Source of the DNA: Oerskovia merdavium
GTDB lineage: Bacteria > Actinomycetota > Actinomycetes > Actinomycetales > Cellulomonadaceae
NCBI RefSeq assembly: GCF_014836755.1
Contig: NZ_JACSQF010000016.1
Coordinates: forward strand, 36,178 to 100,177
Direction of reading: 5' to 3'
DNA: 64,000 nt
How positions within the stretch are numbered: position 1 is the first letter of the stretch; the number at the start of each line of letters is the position of its first letter. Position numbers and translations under genes: made by a program. Under the pieces are notes generated by a model. The model was not told the DNA's origin, searched no databases, and worked only from the letters and a program-made list of their open reading frames with translations. Positions 1 to 8,250 of the stretch are shown one piece after another.

Positions 1-1671
1 CCCCAGGCGTCGCGCGAGCTCCGCGAAGAACCACAGCTCGGACCGCACGCCGTCCGGCGGGCTCACGGCACGGCGCCGGCGGATCACGCGCCCCTCGAGC
101 GAGGTCATGGTCCCCTCCTCCTCGGCCCACTGCGTCACGGGCAGCACGACGTCGGCACGCAGCGCGGTCTCGGAAGGCACCAGGTCGCACACCACGAGCA
201 GGTCCAGGGCATCGAGACGCTCGGCGACGTACGTCGCGTTCGGCGCGCTGACCAGCACGTTCGAGCCGTGCACGAGCAGCGCGCGCGGCCCGCCCGGCGT
301 CCCGAGCGAGCGCAGCAGCTCGACCGCAGGCCTGCCCGGCCCGGGGAGGGACGCGGGGTCCACGCCCCACACCGCGGCGACGTGGGCGCGCGCGGCAGGG
401 TCGTCGATCTTGCGGTAGCCGGGAAGCTGGTCGGCCTTCTGGCCGTGCTCCCGGCCGCCCTGCCCGTTGCCCTGCCCCGTGATCGCGCCGTACCCGGAAC
501 CCGGTCGGCCGGGCAGGCCGAGCGCGAGCGCCAGGTCGATCGCTGCGGTCACGGTCGCGGTCCCCTGGGTCGACTGCTCGACGCCGCGACCCGTCAGGAC
601 GTACGCCCCGCGCCCGCCGCGGGAGGGCGAGGCCGCCGCGAGCAGCCGCGCGACGCGGCGGAGCTCGTCGGCCGAGATCCCGCACACGGTCTCGGCGCGC
701 TCGGGCCACCAGGCCGCGACCGCGCGGCGCACGTCGTCGACCCCGGACACGCGCGCGGCGAGGTACTCCTCGTCGGCGAGACCCTCGGCCCACACGACGT
801 GCAGGAGCGCGAGCAGCACCACGAGGTCGGTCCCGGGGACGGGCTGGAGGTGGAGTCCCTGAGGCGGCCCGTCCGCCGTACCGCCGGTCGCCCCCGCCCC
901 CGTGAGCGCGGCCGTGGCCGACCTCCGTGGGTCCACGACCACGAGCCCGCCGCGAGATCGCACCCCCGCGAGGTGCTGCACCGAGGGCGGCATGGTCTCG
1001 GCCAGGTTCGAGCCGAGCAGCAGCACCGCGTCGGCCCCCGCGAGGTCGGCGAGCGGGAACGGGAGCCCGCGGTCGGCGCCGAACGCGCGGTTGGCGCCGG
1101 CCGCGGCGCTGGCCATGCAGAAGCGCCCGTTGTAGTCGATGTTCGCGGTCCGCAGGACCGTCCGTGCGAGCTTGCCCAGCGCGTACGCCTTCTCGTTCGT
1201 GAGCCCCCCGCCCCCGAAGACCGCTACCGCGTCGCGCCCCGACTCCGCCTGGATCGCGGTGATGCCGCGGACGACCCGCTCGAGCGCCTCGTCCCACGTC
1301 GCGGGCCGCAGCTCGCCACGCGTCACGGCCCCCGCCGCGTCGACCGCCCGGTCCCGCACGAGCGGCACCGTGAGCCGGTCGCTCGCGCTGAGCAGGCTCG
1401 CGCTGGTCCAGCCCTTCTGGCACAGCCCGCCCTTGTTGGTGGGGAACTCGCGCGGTGCGACGACCACGCGGGGCGAGGCTCCGGCGTCGGGCACCTCCGG
1501 GGGCGCAGGCGTGAGCGACATGCCGCACTGCAGCGCGCAGTAGGGGCAGTGCGTGTCGGCACCGCTGCCCGACGGCGCCGCGCGCCCGGGGCGGACGACG
1601 CCGGCCCGGGCGCCGGGCGGGCCGAGGACCGCCGGGCCGGCGCCGGGGACCGCGACAGGACGGACGACCAT
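1..1671 (-). CDS. nasA: Assimilatory nitrate reductase, catalytic subunit (3'-truncated by window edge)
   Basis: Molybdopterin oxidoreductase that reduces nitrate to nitrite in the cytoplasm. The first 557 codons are present; the 3' end lies beyond base 1. Reading from ATG 1671, an N-terminal 4Fe-4S motif is visible (C42-x2-C45-x3-C49 in HCPYCALQC, then C84 in GGLCQKG). A Cys in NGRFCMASA is the likely Mo ligand, and the stretch REHGQKADQLPGYR is typical of NasA/NarB-type enzymes. The start codon is two bases past the narK stop, so the two genes form one operon. The family assignment is firm. The electron donor, and any C-terminal extra Fe-S domain, cannot be seen. Confidence 0.9.
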   Translation of the reverse strand, partial: MVVRPVAVPGAGPAVLGPPGARAGVVRPGRAAPSGSGADTHCPYCALQCGMSLTPAPPEVPDAGASPRVVVAPREFPTNKGGLCQKGWTSASLLSASDRLTVPLVRDRAVDAAGAVTRGELRPATWDEALERVVRGITAIQAESGRDAVAVFGGGGLTNEKAYALGKLARTVLRTANIDYNGRFCMASAAAGANRAFGADRGLPFPLADLAGADAVLLLGSNLAETMPPSVQHLAGVRSRGGLVVVDPRRSATAALTGAGATGGTADGPPQGLHLQPVPGTDLVVLLALLHVVWAEGLADEEYLAARVSGVDDVRRAVAAWWPERAETVCGISADELRRVARLLAAASPSRGGRGAYVLTGRGVEQSTQGTATVTAAIDLALALGLPGRPGSGYGAITGQGNGQGGREHGQKADQLPGYRKIDDPAARAHVAAVWGVDPASLPGPGRPAVELLRSLGTPGGPRALLVHGSNVLVSAPNATYVAERLDALDLLVVCDLVPSETALRADVVLPVTQWAEEEGTMTSLEGRVIRRRRAVSPPDGVRSELWFFAELARRLG

Positions 1672-1673
1672 GC

Positions 1674-3158
1674 TCAGATCCCGGCCGCGGCCATGGGCGC
1701 ACCCCGACGCTGGTACACGGCCCACGTCACCACGGCCATGACGGCGTAGACGCCGATGAAGATCCACAGGGCCGGGACGAGCGACCCGGCGAGGTCGTTG
1801 GAGATCGCGAAGCCGCGCGGGATGAGGAAGCCGCCGAACGCCCCGATGGCCCCCGCGATGCCGATGCAGCCCGCGGCCGCCTTGCGGACCCGGGTGCGGT
1901 GGGCCGCGCGCTCGTCGTCGGGCAGGACCTCGGCGGCGAGCTCGCCCGAGGCCGAGAAGACCGCCGGGATCATCCGGTAGGTCGCGCCGTTGCCGACGCC
2001 CGTCGCGACGAACAGCAGCAGGAACGACCCGAAGAACAACCCGAAGCTGTGCGACTCGAGCGCCTGGATCGCACCGAACGCCCCGACGGCCATGACGCCG
2101 AACGCCGCGATCGTCACGCGGGCCCCGCCCACCCTGTCGGCGATCGTCCCGCCGAGCGGCCTGGACACCGAGCCCACGAGCGCGCCGAGGAACGCGATCG
2201 AGAGCGTGACCTCGGGGAACTGGTTCTTGAGCAGCGTCGGGAACGCACCCGAGTACCCGATGAACGAGCCGAACGTCCCGATGTAGAGGAACGAGATGAT
2301 CCACGTGTGCCGGTTGCGGGTCGCAGCGGCGAACGAGCGGAAGTCGGCCTTGGCGTGCGACAGGTTGTCCATGTACCGCCACGCGAGGAACGCCGCCAGC
2401 AGGATGAACGGGATCATCATGAGCCCCGCGCGTTCGAGCGCGATGCCCGCGCCCGCGACGATCACGAGCGGCACCGCGAGCTGGACCGCGGCCGTCCCGA
2501 GGTTCCCGCCCGCGGCGTTGAGGCCCAGCGCCCGGCCCTTCTCCTTCTCGGGGTAGAAGAACGAGATGTTGGCCATGGAGGACGCGAAGTTCCCGCCGCC
2601 GACCCCCGCGAGCGCCGCGACGAGCAGCATCACGCCGAACGGCGTCTCGGGGTTCTGCACGACGACGGCGAGCGCGACCGTGGGCACCAGGAGCAGGAGC
2701 GCCGACACGACGGTCCAGTTGCGGCCGCCGAACAGCGGGACCGCGAAGGTGTACGGGATGCGCAGGGTGGCGCCCACGAGGCTGGGGACGGCGATGAGCC
2801 AGAACTGCTGGTCCACGGTGAAGGTGAAGCCGGCCGCGCCGAGCTGCGGGACGACGATCGACCACAGGGCCCAGACCGCGAACCCGAGGAACTCGGCGAA
2901 GACCGAGATCCCCAGGTTGCGCGTCGCGACCTTGCGGCCGCCGTCGCGCCAGAACGTGGGGTCCTCGGGGTCCCAGTCGTCGATCCAGCGCCCGCGACGG
3001 CGCGGGGCGCTCCGGGTCGCGGGGTCCGCGGCGGTGCCGGGCCGTCCGACCGTGCCCGACGGCGCAGCGACCGACGCGAGCGCGGGCGCGGGGTGGTCGG
3101 TGGCGGGGTGGTCGGTCGTGGTCGTGGCCTGCGAGGGGGGACCTGCGGGGACGGACAT
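1674..3158 (-). CDS. narK: NarK/NasA-type MFS nitrate/nitrite transporter
   Basis: Polytopic membrane transporter for nitrate uptake or nitrite export. The 494-aa protein starts at ATG 3158, seven codons' worth of sequence after nothing else usable, with AGGAGG three bases upstream; a longer in-frame extension to 3314 lacks such a site. The first ~80 residues are a Pro/Thr/Ala-rich cytoplasmic leader not needed by the fold. About 12 hydrophobic helices follow. The family signature is visible as GGGNFASSMANISFFYP followed by KEKGRALGLNAAGGN. It is the first gene of the nitrate operon, followed after two bases by the nitrate reductase. A GlnR-like box lies 73-110 bp upstream of the start. Confidence 0.93.
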   Translation of the reverse strand: MSVPAGPPSQATTTTDHPATDHPAPALASVAAPSGTVGRPGTAADPATRSAPRRRGRWIDDWDPEDPTFWRDGGRKVATRNLGISVFAEFLGFAVWALWSIVVPQLGAAGFTFTVDQQFWLIAVPSLVGATLRIPYTFAVPLFGGRNWTVVSALLLLVPTVALAVVVQNPETPFGVMLLVAALAGVGGGNFASSMANISFFYPEKEKGRALGLNAAGGNLGTAAVQLAVPLVIVAGAGIALERAGLMMIPFILLAAFLAWRYMDNLSHAKADFRSFAAATRNRHTWIISFLYIGTFGSFIGYSGAFPTLLKNQFPEVTLSIAFLGALVGSVSRPLGGTIADRVGGARVTIAAFGVMAVGAFGAIQALESHSFGLFFGSFLLLFVATGVGNGATYRMIPAVFSASGELAAEVLPDDERAAHRTRVRKAAAGCIGIAGAIGAFGGFLIPRGFAISNDLAGSLVPALWIFIGVYAVMAVVTWAVYQRRGAPMAAAGI

Positions 3159-3533
3159 GGCGCCTCCTGGAGCGGGGACCTGGCGCGTCGAGCGGCGCTC
3201 GACCAGTACCCGTGACGGTAGGAAACGCGTGTTTCCCGGGGGCGAGCCGACCGTTTCCCTGCCGTAAGGCTTTGCGCACAGCCCCTGCCCGGTGGTTGTG
3301 AGAGGAAGCCCCACCCTCGTGGTCGACCTGTCGCGGGGTCAGTGACGCATGCCGCCGAGACACGAGCAGGAGTCCGGCGTTTCATCCTGTCCGGTCCACA
3401 TGTTCGCGGTCTAGACTCACGCCAGCCCACGCGTCGTCCACCTCCGGAGCGGGCGCTCTCCGAGGACCCGGACGACGACGGCCCGCCGTCGGACCGACGT
3501 CCGACGGTTGAGATCGAGCAGAAGGATCCGCGC
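3159..3533. other. Divergent promoter region, narK / zinc-ribbon gene
   Basis: This is a 375-bp gap without a gene. The narK side carries the GlnR-like repeat array (3231-3268) and an additional inverted repeat GGAAAC-4-GTTTCC at 3221-3236. The right side has a possible -10 element TAGACT at 3412-3417 that would read toward the gene at 3534, leaving a leader of about 110 nt. I see no other structure. Confidence 0.6.
3231..3268 (-). promoter_or_regulatory. GlnR-like operator upstream of narK
   Basis: On the minus strand the order is CTTAC, 6 nt, GAAAC, 6 nt, CTCGC, 6 nt, GAAAC. This matches the actinobacterial GlnR pattern gTnAC-n6-GAAAC repeated twice. Both b-half-sites are perfect and lie exactly 22 bp apart (plus-strand GTTTC at 3231 and 3253). 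The first a-site is 4/5 and the second a-site is poor. Nitrate assimilation genes are known GlnR targets in Streptomyces and mycobacteria. Binding here is inferred from pattern and context only. Confidence 0.6.
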
Positions 3534-3908
3534 ATGCCGCGTCAGAAAATCGCAGCACTCGCAGCAGCCAACCCCCTCCGCGCCCTCTCGGCACTCGTCC
3601 GGCTCGCTCGGGCCGAGGGCCCCGGCGACGTCGAGAACCGCGCGACGCTGTGCCGCGTGTGCGCGTGGGACCTGGAGGAACCCGGCTGGACCCTCGACGG
3701 ACCCACGCACGCGATCTGCGACTGCTGCGGGGCCGAGAGCGGGGTCGAGGACACCACGCCCGAGCGGATCATCGCGTACCGCCGCCGCTGGACCCGGGGC
3801 GGGCACGTGTGGTTCGACCCCTCCCGCATGCCCGAGGGCTGGTACTACGACGACGAGCTCCCGTACGACACGCAGGACCGCTGGCACGCGACGACCCGCC
3901 ACGGGTAG
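3534..3908 (+). CDS. Small zinc-ribbon-like protein of unknown function
   Basis: 124-aa soluble protein. It starts at ATG 3534 with GAAGGA upstream; an in-frame extension to 3342 has no ribosome-binding site. Cysteines are arranged C40-x2-C43 and C62-x-C64-C65 (CRVCAW and ICDCCGAESG), a plausible metal-binding knuckle. The acidic, aromatic C-terminal half includes RWTRGGHVWF and WYYDDELPYD. Similar small proteins with an ICxCC centre occur across bacteria without assigned function. It is monocistronic and ends facing a hairpin shared with the broken surface-protein gene. Confidence 0.75.
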   Translation: MPRQKIAALAAANPLRALSALVRLARAEGPGDVENRATLCRVCAWDLEEPGWTLDGPTHAICDCCGAESGVEDTTPERIIAYRRRWTRGGHVWFDPSRMPEGWYYDDELPYDTQDRWHATTRHG

Positions 3909-3969
3909 CACCTCGCGCCGTCGGCGCCCCGGGAGGGGCATCCGGCAGCGGGCCACCCCAGGACGGGCA

Positions 3970-4016
3970 GGTACCGTCCTTCCGCCCGGTGGAGCCCGGT
4001 ACGGAAGGACGGTGCC
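3970..4016. terminator. Bidirectional hairpin terminator
   Basis: A 15-bp stem (3970-3984 with 4002-4016, one G-U pair) with a 17-nt loop lies between the convergent ends of the zinc-ribbon gene and the surface-protein pseudogene. There is no U-tract, as is usual in such GC-rich genomes. Confidence 0.65.
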
Positions 4017-4028
4017 TCGACGCCGGAC

Positions 4029-6367
4029 CTACTCGCGACCCGCGAGGTGCCGGCGACGGGCCGCGACGATCGTGAGGCCGATCGCGACGAACAGGACCGA
4101 GACGCCCGCGAGCAGCGCGACGTCGGCGCCCGTCGAGGCGAGGTCGTCGCCGGGCGTGGTCGGGACCGTCGGGGTGGGCGTCGGGGTCGGGACCACGTCA
4201 GCCGTGTTCGTGACGACCACCTCGGCAGAGGCTCCCCCCGCCACCACGAGCCGGTTGGTCGCCCGGCCGTCGACCGTGATCGTGGGCGTGCCCCACGTGA
4301 TGCCCGCGATCCCCGGCAACGAGATCTCCTCGAACGTGACGACCGTGCCCACGGGCATGTCCTGGGGTCCGGTGACGAGCGTCCCGTCGGCGGGCACCTG
4401 GACGTCCTGGCTGACCGTCGTCCCGTTCACCTCGTAGGTGTAGCGCACAGTGAACACCGTGCCGTCCGGCACCTGCGCGTCGCCCTCGCCCGTCAGGGCC
4501 TTGGCGATCGAGAAGCCGCCGATCGTGCTGACGAACGTGTTCGTCACGGTCACCCCGACGATCCCGCTCTCCCCGGTACCGATCACGACCTGGTTCGGGT
4601 CGACCGTGGACCCCGACCACTCGTACGTGGTGCCGGCGAAGTCACCGGGCTCGGTCGTGAGCGCCGCCTCGGTGAAGGTGCACGTGCTCCCGACCGGGAA
4701 CCAGGCCTCGCTGCCGTCCACCGTGGGGCGAGCCGTCGCCCCGGCGGCGACGCTCACGGTGCCCGCCGACACCGCGGGATCGACTGCGACTCAGTCGACG
4801 TAGGCGCCGGCCGAGCACTGCCAGTCGACGTCGAAGCTCCGGTCCCCCACGTACCCGCCCGCGGGACCGGACACGACCTTGGCCACGACGACCGTGCCGA
4901 GCAACGCGTTGACGACGCCGATCGTGATCTCCTGCCCGTCCTCGGTGATCGTGAAGACGTTGGTGGCCTCACCGTCGATCGTGAAGACCGGCTCGGCCCA
5001 TCGCCGGTCCCCGACGTCCACCAGGACCAGCTCACCGTCGACCTCCTGGTACACCCCGCTGAGGTCCTCGAGGATCACGCACGTCTCGCCCAGGGGGATG
5101 TTGCCGAAGACGGTGACCTCGTCGGCCTTGACGGCCCAGCGCGTCACGAAGATCGCACCTCCGGGGAGGCTGCAGCGGGCAGAGCCCGTGAAGACGAGGT
5201 CCGTGAGCCCGGACCCGGGGGTCACGCTCTTGGTCACGCTGACCGACCCGACCTCGGTCGGGATCGGCGGGACCTCGTCCTCGCACGGGAACGCGTAGTT
5301 CCACGGGTAGTTGTGGTGCTCGGTGCCCGCTCCGCCCATCGTGTGGTCACCACCGACGAGGATGCGGCCGTTGGTGCTGGTCGTCGCCGTGAGGTCGATC
5401 TCCGGGCCCAGGATCGACCCCATGAACTGACCGTTCTGACCGATCGACACCTGCGTGTCGCCCGTGAAGTTCCACAGCAGGCTCGACGCGAAGGCCCCGA
5501 ACCCGGGGAAGCCGAACGCGTCGACCCGCACGCCGTCCGCGGTGAAGTCCTGGGGCGAGAAGGTCACGGGCCCCCGGTCACGTTGACCACGATCGAGTCG
5601 CCGTCGGGGATGCCGTTGAACTGGATAGCGTTCGAGCCGTCGAGCGTCGCGGCGTCGACCTCGAACACCTGGAGCCCCGGGTGGGCCGGGTCGTCGGCCC
5701 CCGCGGTGAAGATCACCGTGTCACCCGTGCGGGCCGCCGTGCCGTTCGCAGCGAACGCGGCCATCTCGGCCGAGACGTCGATCATCTCCTGGGGGAAGAC
5801 GTCCGGGTCGTACGGGGACAGCGCGGGGCCCTGCCCCATGTTCTCGATGGCTCCCGCACCGTTCGTCAGGAGCCGGGAGTCACCGTCGATCGTGCCGCCG
5901 ACGTGCACGGCGCCCCCTCCTGCGGTCCCCGCGCCGACGTCCACGGCCGAGGTCGGACCGATGGTCAGGTCACCGCCCACGGCCAGCATGGTCGAGCCGG
6001 GCGTGGGCACCGAGCCGGACCCTGCGCCCACGACGCCGACGTTGAAGATCCCGTCCCGCTCGAAGCTCGCGTTCCCGTGGACGACCAGCAGGCCCTCCGA
6101 CTCGGCTGCGTCCTCGTTCGCGGTGAAGTCACCGCCGACGTAGACCGCGACGGCGTTGTCCGTGAACAGCGGCGGCCCGACGGTCCCGTCGCTGTCACCG
6201 TCCGGGCACGTCGGCAGCTGCTCGGCCGCGGCAGGGGCGACGAACGGACCCAGGGCCGCGGCCCCGAAGGTCATCACCGCACCGAGCACGAGCACCGACG
6301 TCGAGGCGACCAGTCGCCTGCGCGGAGGCGCCGCCGCTCGTCCGGACAGAGGGGTCTCGCTGGTCAT
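4029..6367 (-). pseudogene. Broken surface-anchored choice-of-anchor A / DUF5979 repeat protein
   Basis: Three consecutive pieces make one protein of about 775 aa. Piece 1 (6367-5564) has a signal peptide (RRRLVASTSVLVLGAVM ... APAAA) and the first half of a choice-of-anchor A domain. Piece 2 (read from 5567 to 4791) completes that domain and holds one DUF5979-like beta-repeat and part of a second. Piece 3 (to 4029) completes the second repeat, adds a third, and ends with DDLASTGAD, a hydrophobic helix and RRRHLAGRE, an LAxTG sortase signal. The first break is a -1 shift in a run of five G (5571-5575); one extra G restores the frame. The second is a single in-frame TGA at 4791-4793. GGAAAGGG precedes ATG 6367. 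It is either a decayed adhesin or a consensus error plus a real nonsense codon. Confidence 0.85.
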
Positions 6368-6465
6368 GTCACGCCCTTTCCTCGGTGGGTGCTGACAGTC
6401 TCAGGCCGAGGAACGGGGTGGGCAACCGGTGGTAGGTATTCACCGGGCCGCCGTGCGCGTCCAGG

Positions 6466-7023
6466 TCACGGCCCCGTCACCCGACGATGCACCGCGTCCA
6501 GGTCGGCGCGTCGCACGAGCACCCCGTGGGCGTCCCGCTCCCAGCACCGACCGGCCGCGTCGGAGAACGTCATGAGGACCACCTCGGCCTCCGCGGTCGC
6601 GATGCCGGTCGCGGGGATCTCGATCTCGGTGGCCTTGTCGGCGGGCACGAGCACCTCGAGGTAGCGGCCGACGTACGCGGGCGACCCGGCGCCGGCCAGG
6701 GTGCGCAACGTGACGTCGTAGACGGGCGCGTCGGACGTGTTGATGACCCGTAGGACGCGCAGCCCGTCGGTCTGGTCGCCGTCCAGCTCGTCGTCGTCGG
6801 CGAGGACCAGGACCTCGGGGGCTTCCCGGACCCATGCGGTCACGCGCTCGGCCTGGTGGCGCTCCTCCTGGTCGAGGTGCTCGCGACGGTACGACTCACC
6901 TCGCCTGACCTCGCGCTGCGTGGACCACACCGCCCACACCACGGCAGCGAGCGTCCCGATCGCGATGAGCGAGTTCAGGACGAACGTCAGGACCAGCTCG
7001 TTCTCGACGATCCAGGCTTCCAC
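6466..7023 (-). CDS. Hypothetical membrane-anchored protein
   Basis: 185 aa from GTG 7023, where conservation-like sequence begins (EAWIVENELVLTFVLNS). One N-terminal transmembrane helix (about residues 9-31) is followed by a charged, probably coiled segment (QREVRRGESYRREHLDQEE) and a cytoplasmic beta-rich domain with VLRVINTSDAPVYDVTL. I do not recognise the family. It diverges from the glutaminase gene. No clear Shine-Dalgarno site precedes the start, so it may be leaderless or start slightly upstream. Confidence 0.65.
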   Translation of the reverse strand: MEAWIVENELVLTFVLNSLIAIGTLAAVVWAVWSTQREVRRGESYRREHLDQEERHQAERVTAWVREAPEVLVLADDDELDGDQTDGLRVLRVINTSDAPVYDVTLRTLAGAGSPAYVGRYLEVLVPADKATEIEIPATGIATAEAEVVLMTFSDAAGRCWERDAHGVLVRRADLDAVHRRVTGP

Positions 7024-7227
7024 GCACCGATCTTGGCGCGTCGGCGTCCGGAGCGCACGGCCGTCGGCTCGGCGGCCGGTCGATGTCGCGCCTCGGTCGG
7101 GCACCACCCCGGACAGGCAGGGCGCGGGCTCTCGGCGCGTGTCGTCTCCTCACGCCCCGCTCGGGACGTCGAGGGTGTAGAAAGACAGAGGCCCGGGCAG
7201 TTCTCAGCACTCGAGAGGGGCGAGGCG

Positions 7228-8250
7228 ATGGACCTGGCGACGGACGTCGACGGTGTCGAGCAGGAGGTGGCGACGGGGGCGCTGCCGGGGTGGGACCAGG
7301 TCGAACGGCTCGTGCACGCGGCTCACGAGCGGTGTCGTGCCCATGACGGCGGTCAGGTGGCGGACTACATCCCCGTGCTCGCCGAGGTGGATCCGGGGCT
7401 CTTCGGCGTCGTCGTTGCCGATTCGGGTGGAGAGGTGCACGCCGTCGGGGACGCCGACGTCGAGTTCTCGGTCCAGTCGATCTCCAAGGCGTTCGTGTAC
7501 GCGCTGGTGTGCGAGGCGTACGGGCACCAGGAGGTGCTCGAGCGCGTCGGGGTGAACAACACGGGCCTGGCGTTCAACTCGGTCATGGCGGTCGAGCTCA
7601 ACGACGGGCACCCCCGGAACCCGATGGTCAACGCGGGGGCGCTCGCCACGACGGCCCTGATGCCCGGTGCGACGCCGGCGGAGCAGTGGGAGAACGTCCG
7701 CACGGGCCTGTCACGGTTCGCCGGTCGCCAGCTCGAGCTCGACGGGGTCGTGTACCGCTCGGAGGCCGAGACGAACATGCGCAACAAGGCGATCGCCCGG
7801 CTGCTGGAGAGCTACGGCCGGATCCGGACCGACCCCCTCGAGGTGGTCGACGTGTACACGCGGCAGTGCGCGCTGCGGGTCAGCGCCCGCGATCTCGCGG
7901 TCATGGGCGCGACGCTCGCGGACGGGGGCGTCAACCCGGTCACGGGCGAACGCGTGGTCTCGGCGCAGGTGTGCCGCGACACCCTCGCCGTCCTGGCCTC
8001 GACCGGGATGTACGAGAGCTCGGGAGAGTGGCTCTTCGAGATCGGGCTCCCCGCGAAGTCGGGAGTCTCGGGCGGGATCGTCGCCGTCGCGCCCGGCAAG
8101 GGCGCGATCGGCACCTTCTCCCCGCTCCTGGACCCCGCCGGGAACAGCGTCCGCGGGCAGCGAGCCACGGCCTACCTGTCCCGGGCCCTGGGCCTGAACC
8201 TCTTCGCGTCTTCCGTGCACGTGCCCGAACGAACGGAGCCCTCCGCATGA
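7228..8250 (+). CDS. glsA: Glutaminase
   Basis: Hydrolyses L-glutamine to glutamate and ammonia; serine-dependent beta-lactamase-like fold. 340 aa from ATG 7228 with GAGGGGCGAGG upstream. The catalytic pair is S84-x-x-K87 (SVQSISKAF). Other family blocks are NNTGLAFNS, NPMVNAGAL, NMRNKAIARLL, YTRQCALRVS and PAKSGVSGGI. Length fits bacterial GlsA (about 300-330 aa). Its stop overlaps the start of the following MFS gene by four bases, so the two are translationally coupled. Coupling suggests the transporter moves glutamine, glutamate or a related metabolite, but that is inference. Confidence 0.95.
   Translation: MDLATDVDGVEQEVATGALPGWDQVERLVHAAHERCRAHDGGQVADYIPVLAEVDPGLFGVVVADSGGEVHAVGDADVEFSVQSISKAFVYALVCEAYGHQEVLERVGVNNTGLAFNSVMAVELNDGHPRNPMVNAGALATTALMPGATPAEQWENVRTGLSRFAGRQLELDGVVYRSEAETNMRNKAIARLLESYGRIRTDPLEVVDVYTRQCALRVSARDLAVMGATLADGGVNPVTGERVVSAQVCRDTLAVLASTGMYESSGEWLFEIGLPAKSGVSGGIVAVAPGKGAIGTFSPLLDPAGNSVRGQRATAYLSRALGLNLFASSVHVPERTEPSA

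Noticed and set aside
268..1749. Plus-strand 493-codon open frame
   Set aside because: Arg/Pro/Ala-rich shadow of the nitrate reductase gene on the other strand, with no domain or ribosome-binding site.
3221..3236. parS-like site near narK
   Set aside because: The arms GGAAAC/GTTTCC do not match the parS core GTTTCACGTGAAAC.
4791..5575. Programmed frameshift or stop readthrough in the surface protein
   Set aside because: No slippery heptamer, no downstream pseudoknot seen, and a second unrelated lesion makes decay or error simpler.
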